A stretch of DNA of 64,000 bases from Slackia sp. (GCA_030527325.1 JAUNBA010000007.1:1-64000); one strand, 5' to 3'. Counted from the first letter of the stretch, positions 1 to 9,834 are shown. Made by a program: numbers and translations. Notes: generated by a model from the letters alone, not told the origin.

Positions 1-2783
1 ACCACCCCACCGAGATCGAGCCCTTCGGCGGCGCGGCCACCTGCGTGGGCGGCGCGATCCGCGACCCCTTGTCGGGCCGCAGCTACGTCTATCAGGCCAT
101 GCGTCTGACGGGCGCGGCCGACCCCACGGTTCCCGTGTCCGACACCCTTGAAGGCAAGCTGCCCCAGCGCAAGCTGGTCACCACCGCAGCCGCAGGCTAT
201 TCCTCGTACGGCAACCAGATCGGCCTCGCAACGGGCCAGGTCAACGAGCTGTACCATCCGGGCTACGCCGCCAAGCGCATGGAGATCGGCGCCGTGGTGG
301 GCGCGACGCCCGCCGATCACGTGCGCCGCGAGACCCCCGCTCCGGGCGACGTGGTGGTGCTGCTGGGCGGCCGCACCGGCCGCGACGGCATCGGCGGCGC
401 GACGGGTTCGTCCAAGGCGCATAACCTGGACAGCATCGAGACCTGCGGCGCCGAGGTGCAGAAGGGCAACGCCCCCGTCGAGCGCAAGATCCAGCGCCTG
501 TTCCGCCGCAAGGACGCCTGCGAGATGATCAAGCGCTGCAACGACTTCGGCGCGGGCGGCGTGTCCGTGGCCGTAGGCGAGCTGGCCGACGGCCTGTCCA
601 TCGACCTCAACCGCATCCCGAAGAAATACGACGGCCTCGACGGCACCGAGCTGGCCATTTCCGAAAGCCAGGAGCGCATGGCCGTGGCCCTGGCCGCCGA
701 AGACGTCGAGAAATTCATCGCGCTGGCCCACGAGGAAAACCTCGAAGCCACGCCCATCGCGCAGGTGACCGAAGAGGCGCGCGTGCGCATGAACTGGAAC
801 GGCGACGATATCGTGGATATCAGCCGCGCGTTTTTGGCGTCCAACGGCGCGCCCAAGCACCAGGACGTCCACATCGCGCAGGGCGGCAGCTACACGCCCG
901 AGTGGGCGGGCGACACCCTGGCCGAGCGCATGCAGGGCCTGGTGAGCGATCTGAACGTCTGCTCCAACAAGGGTCTTTCCGAGCGTTTCGACTCCACCAT
1001 CGGCGCAGCCACCGTGCTCATGCCCTTCGGCGGCAAAAACCAGCTCACGCCCGCCATGGCCATGGCGGCCAAGCTGCCTGTCGACGGCGAGACCACCACG
1101 TGCTCGGGCATGGCCTGGGGCTTCAACCCCTACCTGTCCGAGGCCAACCAGTTCGAGGGCGCCTACACGGCCGTCGTCGAAAGCGTGGCCAAGCTCGTCG
1201 CCGCCGGCTTCGAGCGCAAGCGCGCCTATCTCACCTTCCAGGAATACTTCGAGCGCCTGCGCGACGAGGCCGATCGCTGGGGCAAGCCTGCCGCAGCCGT
1301 CTTGGGCGCACTGAAGGCCCAGGTCGAACTCGGCGTCGGCGCCATCGGCGGCAAAGACTCCATGTCCGGCAGCTTCGAGAACCTCGACGTGCCCCCCACG
1401 CTGGTCAGCTTCGCGACCGCCGTGGGCAGCGTCGAGCGCGTCACCTCGCCCGAATTCAAGAAGGCAGGCAGCCGCATCGCGCTGATCGAGCCCGCGTACA
1501 CGCAGGGCACCGCCATGCCCGAGGCCGAAAGCTTCCTGGCAGGCGCCGACATGGTCGAGGCCCTCATCGCCGACGGCAAGGCGCTGGCCGTCTCGACGCC
1601 CGGCTTCGGCGGCCTGGCCGAGGCGCTGTTCAAGATGTGCGTCGGCAACGGCATCGGCGTGACGCTGAACGAATCCGTCGCAGCCGACGCGCTCTTCGGC
1701 CTGAACTACGGCGCCTTCGTCGTCGAGCTGGCCGACGACGCCGAGCTGCCTGCAGGCGACGCAGCGGTCTCCGTCACGGAAATCGGCGTCACCTCCGAGG
1801 CGTACGAATTCGTCGCCGCAGGCGAGACCCTCGACCTCGCGAAGCTGCAGGAGGCCTGGGAGCACGGCATCGAAGACGTCTTCCCCTACCGCACCGACGA
1901 GGCCGAACGCGCCGCGGCGCCGAAGGTCGAAGCCGTCAGCTACACGGATGCGCTGCCGCTGGCCTATTGCGGCAGCATCGCCAAGCCGCGCGTGGTCATT
2001 CCGGTCTTCCCGGGAACCAACTGCGAGTTCGACACGGCGCATGCCTTCGAGCGCGCAGGCGCCGAGGCGCAGACGCTCGTGATCAACAACCTCACCCCCG
2101 CCGCGGTGGCCGAAAGCACCAAGGCGCTGGTCGAGGCCATCCGCGCCAGCCAGATCGTCATGCTGCCCGGCGGCTTTTCCGGCGGCGACGAGCCCGACGG
2201 CTCCGCGAAATTCATCACCGCGTTCTTCCGCGCCCCCGAGGTCACCGAAGCCGTGCGCGACCTGCTGCAGAACCGCGACGGCCTCATGCTGGGCATCTGC
2301 AACGGCTTCCAGGCACTCGTGAAGCTGGGTCTGGTCCCCTACGGCGACATCCGCCCCATGGACGACACGTGCCCCACGCTGACCTTCAACGAGATCGGAC
2401 GCCACCAGAGCCGCCTCGTGCGCACACGCGTGGCTTCCAACCTCTCGCCGTGGTTCAGCATGTGCGAAGTGGGCGACGTGCACACCGTGGCCATCAGCCA
2501 CGGCGAAGGCCGCTTCGTCGCCAGCCCCGAGCTGGCAGCGCAGCTTGCCGCCAACGGCCAGATCGCAGCGCAGTACGTCGACGAGGCGGGCGCGCCGTCC
2601 ATGGACCTCGCCGTGAACCCCAACGGCTCGGTCATGGCCATCGAAGCCATCACCAGCCCCGACGGCCGCGTGCTGGGCAAGATGGGTCACACCGAGCGCA
2701 ACGGCTACGGCCTGTACAAAAACGTGCCGGGCGATACGTTCCAGCCCCTCATCGAAGGCGGCGTGAACTACTTCACCGCGTAA
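1..2783 (+). CDS. purL: Phosphoribosylformylglycinamidine synthase (FGAM synthase), 5' partial
   Basis: Catalyses the ATP- and glutamine-dependent conversion of FGAR to FGAM in purine synthesis, in the cytosol. The reading frame is open to the window edge (codon phase starts at base 3), so the N-terminus is missing; 926 residues are visible. They contain the GGAIRDP segment and the DFGAGGVSVAVGELADG loop of the first synthetase half, GIGGKDSMSG of the second half, and a C-terminal class I glutaminase domain. That domain begins near PVFPGTNCEFD, has the nucleophile Cys in GICNGFQ, and the His-x-Glu pair in ISHGEGRF. Synthetase and glutaminase are therefore one chain, as in large PurL proteins, rather than split PurL/PurQ. 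It ends with TAA followed by a strong terminator. Identification is secure. Confidence 0.96.
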   Translation, partial: HPTEIEPFGGAATCVGGAIRDPLSGRSYVYQAMRLTGAADPTVPVSDTLEGKLPQRKLVTTAAAGYSSYGNQIGLATGQVNELYHPGYAAKRMEIGAVVGATPADHVRRETPAPGDVVVLLGGRTGRDGIGGATGSSKAHNLDSIETCGAEVQKGNAPVERKIQRLFRRKDACEMIKRCNDFGAGGVSVAVGELADGLSIDLNRIPKKYDGLDGTELAISESQERMAVALAAEDVEKFIALAHEENLEATPIAQVTEEARVRMNWNGDDIVDISRAFLASNGAPKHQDVHIAQGGSYTPEWAGDTLAERMQGLVSDLNVCSNKGLSERFDSTIGAATVLMPFGGKNQLTPAMAMAAKLPVDGETTTCSGMAWGFNPYLSEANQFEGAYTAVVESVAKLVAAGFERKRAYLTFQEYFERLRDEADRWGKPAAAVLGALKAQVELGVGAIGGKDSMSGSFENLDVPPTLVSFATAVGSVERVTSPEFKKAGSRIALIEPAYTQGTAMPEAESFLAGADMVEALIADGKALAVSTPGFGGLAEALFKMCVGNGIGVTLNESVAADALFGLNYGAFVVELADDAELPAGDAAVSVTEIGVTSEAYEFVAAGETLDLAKLQEAWEHGIEDVFPYRTDEAERAAAPKVEAVSYTDALPLAYCGSIAKPRVVIPVFPGTNCEFDTAHAFERAGAEAQTLVINNLTPAAVAESTKALVEAIRASQIVMLPGGFSGGDEPDGSAKFITAFFRAPEVTEAVRDLLQNRDGLMLGICNGFQALVKLGLVPYGDIRPMDDTCPTLTFNEIGRHQSRLVRTRVASNLSPWFSMCEVGDVHTVAISHGEGRFVASPELAAQLAANGQIAAQYVDEAGAPSMDLAVNPNGSVMAIEAITSPDGRVLGKMGHTERNGYGLYKNVPGDTFQPLIEGGVNYFTA

Positions 2784-2820
2784 GCGCCTAAACACGCGCA
2801 TCGTTTTCGACGCACGACGA

Positions 2821-2858
2821 AAGGGCCTGGGATGCGCCATGCATCCCAGGCCCTTTTC
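2821..2858 (+). terminator. Rho-independent terminator after purL, probably bidirectional
   Basis: A perfect 13-bp GC-rich stem (2824-2836 with 2842-2854) and a 5-nt loop are followed by TTTT. AAA precedes the stem on the other side, so it can also act for the minus-strand fchA gene that ends at 3025. Nothing else is seen in 2859-3024. Confidence 0.85.
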
Positions 2859-3024
2859 ATGTCCGCACGATACGGCGATCGCGCAACCGGCAGCGCAGCG
2901 CACTCAGCGTTGCGACGGCCCGCTTCGCGCAAGGCGGACGGCCCCGACGTGCGACGCCGCCCACAACAACGACGTTCTGCGCCTCGCGCATGACGCAGCG
3001 CGCATCCCCGCACGAACGCGGCGA

Positions 3025-3645
3025 CTAGCGGCGACGCACGCCGTCGCGCACGAACGCGTACACCTCGTCGGCCAAAAGCCCCGCCTTTTCCACCACCTCG
3101 TCGGCGCGGGCCTCAAGGCCCATCGCCTTATCGGCATCGTCCATCAGCGTGGTGTTGATGAACACGCTGAGCGCGGCCGCTTCGACGGCGGCCTTGGCCA
3201 GCGCGGCGGAAGCCCCCACGTCGGACAAGGCAAGATGCACGGAATTGCGCGCGAGGTACGCGTCGATTTCCACCACGCGCACGCAGGCGTCCATGATCTT
3301 CAGCGGCACGGCGCACGCTCCATCGAGCGCATCCTGCTCGGCGCGATGGCGCGCAAGCAGCTCGTCCTCGGTGCCGCGCGGCATCTTCCACGTGGCGGCC
3401 AGCGACGAAAAAGCCGCCGCATCAGCGTCGATCAGCTCGAGCAGCGCGCCGCGGGCGGCGTCGAGCGCCGCGAGCGCCGCGTCGATATCGGGCTGCTGCG
3501 CGGCGAACTTCTCCTTGCCCGAAGTAAGACGGGCGACCATCGAACCGAGCGCCGCCGCGAGCGCGCCCGCATAGGCCGCCGCCCCGCCGCCGCCGGGCGT
3601 AGGGGCCTTGCTGGCCAAAGCGTCGGTAAACGCGGTATCAACCAT
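3025..3645 (-). CDS. fchA: Formiminotetrahydrofolate cyclodeaminase-family protein
   Basis: A 206-residue protein of the FTCD_C/FchA family. This family cyclises 5-formimino-THF to 5,10-methenyl-THF with release of ammonia, or is annotated methenyl-THF cyclohydrolase in some acetogens. The N-terminal TPGGGGAAAYAGALAAALGSMVARLT segment is the family's glycine/alanine-rich helix, and the rest is alpha-helical as expected; the length is typical. The start ATG at 3645 is preceded by AAAGGAG. It lies directly downstream of fhs on the same strand, with a terminator-like hairpin between, which supports a role in the one-carbon folate pool. The exact substrate cannot be settled from sequence. Confidence 0.82.
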   Translation of the reverse strand: MVDTAFTDALASKAPTPGGGGAAAYAGALAAALGSMVARLTSGKEKFAAQQPDIDAALAALDAARGALLELIDADAAAFSSLAATWKMPRGTEDELLARHRAEQDALDGACAVPLKIMDACVRVVEIDAYLARNSVHLALSDVGASAALAKAAVEAAALSVFINTTLMDDADKAMGLEARADEVVEKAGLLADEVYAFVRDGVRRR

Positions 3646-3661
3646 GACAATCTCCTTTGCG

Positions 3662-3701
3662 AAAAAACAAAAGCGGCGACCGCACGCGCAGCCGCCGCTT
3701 T
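3662..3701 (-). terminator. Terminator between fhs and fchA
   Basis: On the minus strand a 9-bp stem AAAGCGGCG/CGCCGCTTT (arms 3693-3701 and 3670-3678) is followed by TTGTTTTTT. It sits between the fhs stop and the fchA start, so fchA is either read by partial readthrough or from its own unseen promoter. Confidence 0.75.
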
Positions 3702-3716
3702 CCCTGCAGCCGTTTC

Positions 3717-5384
3717 TTAGAACAGGCCGATGATGCGGCCGGTTTCGTCCACGTCGATGTTTTCGGCCGCGGGTTTTTTAGGCAGGCCCGGCATGGTCAT
3801 GATGTTGCCGGTAAGGGCCACGACGAAGCCCGCGCCCGCCGACACCTTCACGTTGCGCACCGTGATGCGAAAGCCGCGCGGCGCGCCGAGCTTCTTGGCG
3901 TCGTCGGAGAAGCTGTACTGGGTCTTCGCCATGCACACCGGCATGCCGCCGAAACCGAGCTCTTCGAGATGCTTGATCTCCTTGCGGGCCGCAGGCGCGA
4001 AATCGACGCCGTCGGCGCGGTAGACGCGCTTGGCGATGGCCTCGATCTTCTCGGCAAGGCCCGCTTCGTCCTCGTAGCAGTACGCGAAATCGTTCGGCTG
4101 CTCGCACAGACGCACGACTTCCTCGGCCAACGCGATGCCGCCTTCGCCGCCTTTCGCCCACACCTCGGAAAGCGCCACGTTCACGCCCAGTTCCTTGCAC
4201 TTGGCCTCGACCAGCGCGAGTTCCGCCTGCGTGTCGGTGGGGAAGGCGTTGATAGCCACCACGCACGGAAGCTGGAACACCTTGGTGATGTTCTCGACGT
4301 GCTGCAGCAGGTTGGGCAGGCCCGCCTCGAGCGCCTCGAGGTTCTCCTCGTTGAGGTCGGCCTTGGCGACGCCGCCGTGGTTCTTCAGCGCGCGCACGGT
4401 GGCCACCACGACCACCGCATCGGGTTTCAGGCCGGCAAGGCGGCACTTGATGTCGAGGAACTTCTCGGCGCCCAGATCGGCGCCGAAGCCCGCCTCGGTG
4501 ATGGCGTAATCGCCCAGCGCCATGGCCATGTTAGTGGCCATGATGGAGTTGCAGCCGTGCGCGATGTTGGCGAAGGGGCCGCCGTGGATGAACGCCGGCG
4601 TGCCTTCGAGCGTCTGCACCAGATTGGGCTTGAGCGCATCTTTGAGCAGGGCGGCCATAGCGCCGTGCGCGTTCAGCTGGCCCGCGGTGATAGGCTGGTC
4701 GTCGCGGGTGTAGCCCACCACGATGCGCGCCAGGCGCTCTTTGAGGTCGGTGATGCTGGTGGCCAGGCAGAAGACCGCCATGACCTCGGAGGCCACGGTG
4801 ATGTCGAAGCCGTCCTCGCGCGGCACGCCGCACACCTTGCCGCCCATGCCGCACACGATGTTGCGCAGCTGGCGGTCGTTCATGTCGACCACGCGCTTCC
4901 AGGTGATGCGACGCACGTCGAAGCCCAAGGCGTTGCCCTGGTGGATGTGGTTGTCGATCATGGCCGCAAGCAGGTTGTTGGCCGCGCCGATGGCATGGAA
5001 GTCGCCCGTGAAGTGCAAGTTGATGTCTTCCATGGGCACCACCTGGGCGTAGCCGCCGCCGGCCGCGCCGCCCTTGACGCCGAACACGGGGCCCAGCGAC
5101 GGCTCGCGCAGCGCGACGACCGCGTTTTTGCCGAGCTTGCGCATGCCGTCGGCCAAGCCGACGGTGGTCGTGGTCTTGCCCTCGCCCGCAGGCGTGGGGT
5201 TGATAGCCGTCACCAGCACCAGCTTGCCCGGCGTGCGAGGCTCGTCGAGCAGCAGGTTGTAATCGACTTTCGCCTTGTAGTTGCCGTACAGCTCCAGGTA
5301 TTTCTCGGGAACGCCTGCGCGCTCGGCGACGGCGGATATATGCTCGGGGGTGACGGATTGGGCGATTTCAATGTCAGACAACAC
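3717..5384 (-). CDS. fhs: Formate--tetrahydrofolate ligase
   Basis: Makes 10-formyl-THF from formate, THF and ATP in the cytosol, feeding purine synthesis and, in acetogen-like metabolism, the methyl branch of the Wood-Ljungdahl pathway. The 555 residues match the family length. The P-loop region [19 protein letters not shown] lies near residues 62-80, followed by [19 protein letters not shown] and the HFTGDFHAI segment, all hallmark motifs. The start is GTG at 5384, chosen because AGGAAAGGAAGG lies 7-18 nt upstream. The downstream neighbour is the cyclodeaminase-family gene fchA. Identification is secure; whether it works in carbon assimilation or only in biosynthesis is not shown by the window. 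Confidence 0.97.
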   Translation of the reverse strand: MLSDIEIAQSVTPEHISAVAERAGVPEKYLELYGNYKAKVDYNLLLDEPRTPGKLVLVTAINPTPAGEGKTTTTVGLADGMRKLGKNAVVALREPSLGPVFGVKGGAAGGGYAQVVPMEDINLHFTGDFHAIGAANNLLAAMIDNHIHQGNALGFDVRRITWKRVVDMNDRQLRNIVCGMGGKVCGVPREDGFDITVASEVMAVFCLATSITDLKERLARIVVGYTRDDQPITAGQLNAHGAMAALLKDALKPNLVQTLEGTPAFIHGGPFANIAHGCNSIMATNMAMALGDYAITEAGFGADLGAEKFLDIKCRLAGLKPDAVVVVATVRALKNHGGVAKADLNEENLEALEAGLPNLLQHVENITKVFQLPCVVAINAFPTDTQAELALVEAKCKELGVNVALSEVWAKGGEGGIALAEEVVRLCEQPNDFAYCYEDEAGLAEKIEAIAKRVYRADGVDFAPAARKEIKHLEELGFGGMPVCMAKTQYSFSDDAKKLGAPRGFRITVRNVKVSAGAGFVVALTGNIMTMPGLPKKPAAENIDVDETGRIIGLF

Positions 5385-5429
5385 GTCGGGCCCTTCCTTT
5401 CCTGCTCGGTATGTTTTTAGGATGCGGCC

Positions 5430-5454
5430 ATTCTACCTGTCCGCGAGCGCGGAC
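5430..5454 (-). promoter_or_regulatory. Possible fhs promoter -10 with adjacent palindrome
   Basis: On the minus strand TAGAAT (5435-5430) lies about 45 nt upstream of the fhs start. Just upstream is the 7-bp palindrome GTCCGCG-AG-CGCGGAC (5439-5454), where the -10/-35 spacer would be. No good -35 is visible. The rest of the 424-base gene-free stretch 5385-5808 shows no further signal except a TATGAT for the response regulator. Confidence 0.35.
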
Positions 5455-5598
5455 GCGGCGAACTTCGACGAACGCCCCATCCTCTCCGGAACCGGCGGAA
5501 AATGCGCCGCATCCGTCCCGTTTCTTGCGAAATGTCAACGCAAATGCAACATACGGGCAACTCTTCGGCTGCAAGACGGTGACGCTTTTTCGGCGTGC

Positions 5599-5604
5599 TA
5601 TGAT
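5599..5604 (+). promoter_or_regulatory. Candidate -10 for the response regulator gene
   Basis: TATGAT lies about 205 nt upstream of the GTG start at 5809. No convincing -35 precedes it, so this is a weak call. Confidence 0.3.
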
Positions 5605-5808
5605 GGAGCGCATCGGCCGACGCGGGCATCGCGAACGCACCCGAACACGATAACCGCGCAGACGCACCGGCAGAAAACGATACCTCTCTCTCACGTTTCG
5701 AACCGCGGGGCGCCTGCGCGCGAACGCCGCGCGAACGCGGCCTCGCCCCAGGGCCCGGCCGGCAGGCACCCACGCCGCGGCGCATGCCCGCGAGAGAAAG
5801 GAACTCCC

Positions 5809-6501
5809 GTGAACGAAGAAGCAGAATCCATCCTGGTCGTCGACGACGAGCAGTCCATCACCGACTTCGTTTCCTACAGCCTGATGAAAGAAGGATTCAA
5901 AGTCGACATCGCCTCCAACGGCGAAGCCGGCCTCGAAGCGGCCATGCGCAAGCATTACGACCTGTTCGTGCTCGATATCATGCTCCCCGGCATGGACGGC
6001 TACGAGCTGTGCCGCCGCCTGCGCGCCCGCACCGCGGCGCCGGTGCTCTTCCTTTCCGCCCGCGACACCGAGCTCGACAAGGTGGTCGGCCTCGAAATAG
6101 GCGGCGACGACTACCTGGCCAAGCCTTTCGGCGTGCGCGAGCTGATCGCCCGCGTGCGCGCCCTGCTGCGCCGCGGCTCGATGGACGCCGCAGCCGATTC
6201 GGGCGCGCTGTGCGCCGCAGGCATCACGCTCGACGAAGACCGCCACACCGCCGTGGGCGAAAACGGCCCCATCGACCTCACGCCGCGCGAATTCGAGCTG
6301 CTGGCGGCCCTGATGAAAGACGCGGGCAAGGTGGTCACGCGCGAAGACCTGCTGCGCGAGGCCTGGGGATGGGAGTACATCACCGAAACCAAGACGGTCG
6401 ACACCCACATCAAACGCCTGCGCGACAAGATATCGGCCGCAGGCTTCGACCCGGGCATCATCGAAACCGTGCGCGGATACGGCTATCGCCTGCGCGCCTA
6501 A
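5809..6501 (+). CDS. OmpR/PhoB-family response regulator
   Basis: Cytosolic DNA-binding regulator of a two-component system, 230 residues. The receiver domain (about 5-120) has the acidic pair in VVDDE, the phospho-acceptor Asp near residue 56 in FVLDIMLPGMDG, the Ser of LFLSARD and the conserved Lys in LAKPFG. The C-terminal winged helix (about 135-228) ends with the typical VDTHIKRLRDKI and VRGYGYRL segments. The start is GTG 5809, eight bases after GAGAGAAAGGAA; upstream ATGs extend into non-homologous sequence. A histidine kinase follows 126 bases downstream and is almost certainly its partner. The stimulus and targets are unknown. Confidence 0.93.
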   Translation: MNEEAESILVVDDEQSITDFVSYSLMKEGFKVDIASNGEAGLEAAMRKHYDLFVLDIMLPGMDGYELCRRLRARTAAPVLFLSARDTELDKVVGLEIGGDDYLAKPFGVRELIARVRALLRRGSMDAAADSGALCAAGITLDEDRHTAVGENGPIDLTPREFELLAALMKDAGKVVTREDLLREAWGWEYITETKTVDTHIKRLRDKISAAGFDPGIIETVRGYGYRLRA

Positions 6502-6627
6502 CGCCGTCCGAGTATTCCGCGTGCTGCGCGCGATCGAGCGTCGCGCGACTTCGCCCCGCTCCGCATCGCGCGCTTCTCCGCTTCGCCTTGCCGGCGCGGC
6601 GAAGCGCAAGACCGAGGATCTTTTCCG

Positions 6628-7665
6628 TTGAAACGACTGCAAACATATTTCTCCGTCCTCACGGCGCTGTTCTCCATGGCGTCGGCTTTGGCCATGCTGT
6701 TCATCATCGTGTTCGTGGGACTCGAGCACCCGGCCTTCCTGGCCTGGTGCATCTTCGTCGGCTGCACGTTCACCTTCATCGTCAGCCTCGTCATCGGCCA
6801 CTATATGGCCGAGCCGCTGTCCACCATGCACCGCGAGGCGCGCGCCGTGCTCGAGGGCGACACCCGCGTGACCGTGCGTCCCGACGGCAAGCTCTACGAG
6901 GCCGACCTTCTGGCCGACGACTTCGCCGCACTCAGCGAGCAGACCAAAACCAAAATGAGCGATCTGGCCGTCCAGCAAAAACGCCAGACCCAGTTCATCA
7001 GCGATGTCGCGCACGAACTGCGCACGCCTCTGACCGCCATCCGCGGCAACGCCGAAACCCTCATGGATCCCGACATGCCGCCTGCGCTGCGCGAACGCTT
7101 CTGCCACACCATCATCAGCGAATCGGAGCGCCTCACGCGCATGGCCAACGAGCTTTTGACCCTGCAGCACATCGAGGAAGGCACCGACCAGGTGATGATG
7201 CAGCGCGTTAACCTGCACACGATCGCCGAAGACGTGGCCGACGCGCTCGGCCCGCTCGTGGAAGAACGCGGCGGCACGCTCGAGATCGTCGGCGAGGCGC
7301 CCGACGTGCTGGGCATACCCGACCGCCTGCAGCAGGTGCTCTTCAACCTGGTGGCGAACGCGGCGCGCTTCATCGGCGAAGGCGGGCATATCGAGGTGAA
7401 GCTCGAAGGCCTGGCCGACCGTTCCGTCGTCAGCGTTTTGGACGACGGCCCGGGCTTCGGCAACGTCGATCCCAAGCTGCTGTTCACGCGCTTCTACCGC
7501 GGCGACAACTCGCGCGCGCGCAACAGCGGCGGCACGGGACTGGGCCTCGCCATCGTGAAAAGCGCCGTAGAGGCCCACGACGGCACCATCGAAGCATTCA
7601 ACCGCGCGACGGGCGGCGCCTGTTTCATCGTCACCCTCCCCAGCATCCACGAACACGTGCATTAA
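6628..7665 (+). CDS. Membrane sensor histidine kinase
   Basis: Sensor kinase of 345 residues, partner of the upstream response regulator. Two hydrophobic helices (about 9-32 and 37-58) are separated by only a few residues, so there is no extracellular sensing domain; the signal is probably membrane-borne or intracellular. A linker leads to the HisKA motif SDVAHELRTPLTAIRGN (phospho-acceptor His near 129). The ATPase motifs follow: NLVANAARF, DDGPGF and GGTGLGLAIVKSAV. The start is TTG 6628 with a modest GAGG upstream; this is the only start that keeps both helices intact. The overall layout is PhoR/VicK-like, but no specific role can be assigned. Confidence 0.9.
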   Translation: MKRLQTYFSVLTALFSMASALAMLFIIVFVGLEHPAFLAWCIFVGCTFTFIVSLVIGHYMAEPLSTMHREARAVLEGDTRVTVRPDGKLYEADLLADDFAALSEQTKTKMSDLAVQQKRQTQFISDVAHELRTPLTAIRGNAETLMDPDMPPALRERFCHTIISESERLTRMANELLTLQHIEEGTDQVMMQRVNLHTIAEDVADALGPLVEERGGTLEIVGEAPDVLGIPDRLQQVLFNLVANAARFIGEGGHIEVKLEGLADRSVVSVLDDGPGFGNVDPKLLFTRFYRGDNSRARNSGGTGLGLAIVKSAVEAHDGTIEAFNRATGGACFIVTLPSIHEHVH

Positions 7666-7743
7666 GGCCGAAACGGGCCGTTTCCGCCTATTTCGCGGCG
7701 AAATACCCGATATCGCGCGATAAGCCCTCCCCGCTGCGAGCCG

Positions 7744-7749
7744 TATAAT
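7744..7749 (+). promoter_or_regulatory. -10 element for the MFS gene
   Basis: A perfect TATAAT lies 48 nt before the MFS start codon. No recognisable -35 at 16-18 bp spacing. Confidence 0.45.
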
Positions 7750-7797
7750 GGCGCGTCGCCGAAACGAATCGACCCGCCGCGACCGAGGAGACGCCCC

Positions 7798-9060
7798 ATG
7801 CGCGACACGGGATATCGCGCGTTCCTCGCGACGCGCCACGTTCCCAGCATCGTCATAGCCATGACCCTGGCCCGCCTTCCTATGGGCGTGGTCACGCTCG
7901 TCTTGGTGCTGTTCGTCAGCATGCATTACGGCGCCGCCGTATCCGGCCTCGCCACGGCGGCCTTCACCGCAGGCGTCGCCTGCTTCGGCCCTGTGTTCGG
8001 ACGCATGGTCGACCGCGGACGCGGGCCGCAGGCGCTGCGCGCGCTGGGCATCGCCGAGCTGTGCGCCGTGACCGCGCTGGTCGGCGTCGTGGACGCCGAG
8101 GCGCCGGCCCCGATCGCGATAGCCTGCTCGTTTGCGGCAGGCGCGCTCACGCCGCCCATCGCGGGCACCACGCGCTCGCTGTGGCCGCATATGCTCGACA
8201 TGCGGCTCGTCTCAACCGCCTACAACTTCGAAGTGCTCGTGGTCGATTTGATCTACGTGGGAGGGCCGCTTGCGGCCAGCGTGTTCATCGCATTCGGCAA
8301 GCCCGAGTGGGGCCTGATGGCCGCCACGATCGGATGCACGATCGGTTCTTTGGCGCTGGCCTCGCTCGCCCCCGTGCAAAAGCACGCCCGGCGCAATCGC
8401 CTGCGCGAACGGCAACGCCGCGACGCCGCGGACGCCCGGCGCGCCAAGCCGCGCCTTATGACCGCGGCCGTGGCGCTGTTGCTGCTCGTATGCCTCGCCC
8501 GCATGTGCTACGCGGGATGGATGGAGGCCCTCATACCGCTGTTCTATGCGAGCATGGACGCGGGCATCCTGGGATCGGCCGCCATTTCCGCCTGGTCGAT
8601 CGGAGCGGCCGTAGGCGTCGTGCTGTTCAACCGATTCCAGCCGAGCACGCGCACGATCGCGCTGCGAATCCAGCTTCCGTTGTTCGCCGCGCTGTTCTGC
8701 GCCGTCACGCTGTTCGGCGCGGGTGCGCGGGAATTCCCCACCCTGTGCCTGGCCCTCTTCGTCATCGGCATGGCGGGCGCGCCGTGCGATAACCTGTATT
8801 ATCAGATAGGCGGGCCGCTCGCCTGCCAGGAGCGGCAGGCCGAGATGTTCTCGTGGCTTAACACCGCTACGAGCGTCGGCGTGTCGGCCGGCGCGTTTTT
8901 CGCGGGCGTATCGGTGGAAGCCGGCGGGTTTTCGGCGGCGTTCGCGCTGCCCGTCGCCTGTTCGGCCGCAGCGCTCATGCTCGCCATCGCACTCGCCCGG
9001 CGCATCGGAACGCACGGCCGTGGCGATGCACGACGCGCAGGCGGACGCGATACGACATGA
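7798..9060 (+). CDS. Major facilitator superfamily transporter
   Basis: Inner-membrane secondary transporter of 420 residues with about 12 predicted hydrophobic helices. They form two blocks of six around a basic central loop (about 195-220, rich in Arg and Ala). The GPVFGRMVDRGRGP segment after the second helix is the MFS motif-A-like loop. The start ATG 7798 follows GAGGAGACGCCCC. A GNAT acetyltransferase follows about 155 bases later on the same strand. Substrate is not identifiable; drug or metabolite export is a guess from the general family only. Confidence 0.85.
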   Translation: MRDTGYRAFLATRHVPSIVIAMTLARLPMGVVTLVLVLFVSMHYGAAVSGLATAAFTAGVACFGPVFGRMVDRGRGPQALRALGIAELCAVTALVGVVDAEAPAPIAIACSFAAGALTPPIAGTTRSLWPHMLDMRLVSTAYNFEVLVVDLIYVGGPLAASVFIAFGKPEWGLMAATIGCTIGSLALASLAPVQKHARRNRLRERQRRDAADARRAKPRLMTAAVALLLLVCLARMCYAGWMEALIPLFYASMDAGILGSAAISAWSIGAAVGVVLFNRFQPSTRTIALRIQLPLFAALFCAVTLFGAGAREFPTLCLALFVIGMAGAPCDNLYYQIGGPLACQERQAEMFSWLNTATSVGVSAGAFFAGVSVEAGGFSAAFALPVACSAAALMLAIALARRIGTHGRGDARRAGGRDTT

Positions 9061-9215
9061 CGGCGCCACGACGCCGACCGACGGGCGTCGGCGCGGCGGC
9101 TTTCGGATACCGAAGCCGCGCGACGAACGACCGAGCCGCAACGAAACGAACGGGCGCGTTCGCCGCACGACAGCGCAACCGAGCGCACACACCATCGAAC
9201 CAAGGAGACCCATCT

Positions 9216-9779
9216 ATGCTCGAAGCCAAACCCGTACCCCTGTTCGGCGCCACCACGCGCCGCGTGAAAAAACTCTACGTCGAGACGTTTCCCGCCGAGC
9301 AGCGCATTCCCTTCTGGGCGCTGCGCCTGCGCGCCGGCATGAACGGCATGGAAGTGACCGCCTACACCGAAGACGGCGTGTTCTGCGGATTCAGCTACTA
9401 CGTGGTGCTCGACGACCTCACGTACCTGTATTACCTGGCCGTCGAGCCCGAAATGCGCGACCGCGGCCTCGGCGGGCAGATGCTCGACATGCTTGCCTCC
9501 AAGCGCCCCGACGTTCCGCTCGCCATCGACATCGAAATGCGCGACCGCAACGCCGACAACGCCCGCCAGCGCGAAGCGCGCCGCTCGTTTTTCATGAACA
9601 ACGGATTCGCCCCGTCGGGCAGCGGCTTCAAAGACGGCGGCGTCTTCGAGATCTTGGTACGCGGCACGAAGCCCGAAAACCCGTCCCGCTACGCATCGGC
9701 CATCGACCGCCTGGCCTTCGGCCTCACGCAAACGCTGATACGCCCCGTCAAAGAACTCAAGGCAGGCAAGAAGCACTAG
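9216..9779 (+). CDS. GNAT-family N-acetyltransferase
   Basis: A 187-residue protein of the Gcn5-related acetyltransferase fold, which transfers an acyl group from acyl-CoA to an amine. The acetyl-CoA pyrophosphate loop is RDRGLGGQML (about 86-95), preceded by the beta-strand LTYLYYLAVEPEM, and the NNGF segment typical of the C-terminal part follows. The start ATG 9216 has AAGGAGA eight bases upstream; an earlier in-frame start lacks a ribosome site and homology. Substrate unknown. The C-terminal extension (about 150-187, RLAFGLTQTLIRP) is not part of the usual domain. Confidence 0.85.
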   Translation: MLEAKPVPLFGATTRRVKKLYVETFPAEQRIPFWALRLRAGMNGMEVTAYTEDGVFCGFSYYVVLDDLTYLYYLAVEPEMRDRGLGGQMLDMLASKRPDVPLAIDIEMRDRNADNARQREARRSFFMNNGFAPSGSGFKDGGVFEILVRGTKPENPSRYASAIDRLAFGLTQTLIRPVKELKAGKKH

Positions 9780-9798
9780 ATCGTCGCCCGAAAACGAC

Positions 9799-9834
9799 CG
9801 AGCCGCGCCGTGCACGAACGCACGACGCGGCTCG
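9799..9834 (-). terminator. Hairpin between convergent GNAT and surface-protein genes
   Basis: A 9-bp stem CGAGCCGCG/CGCGGCTCG with additional GTGC/GCAC pairing inside. On the minus strand it is followed by GTCGTTTTCG, so it most likely terminates the SipW/TasA-like operon ending at 9896, with possible use in both directions. Confidence 0.5.

Noticed and set aside
5374-8190. Minus-strand 938-codon frame across the two-component and MFS genes
   Set aside because: No domain; it is the antisense shadow of three well-supported plus-strand genes.
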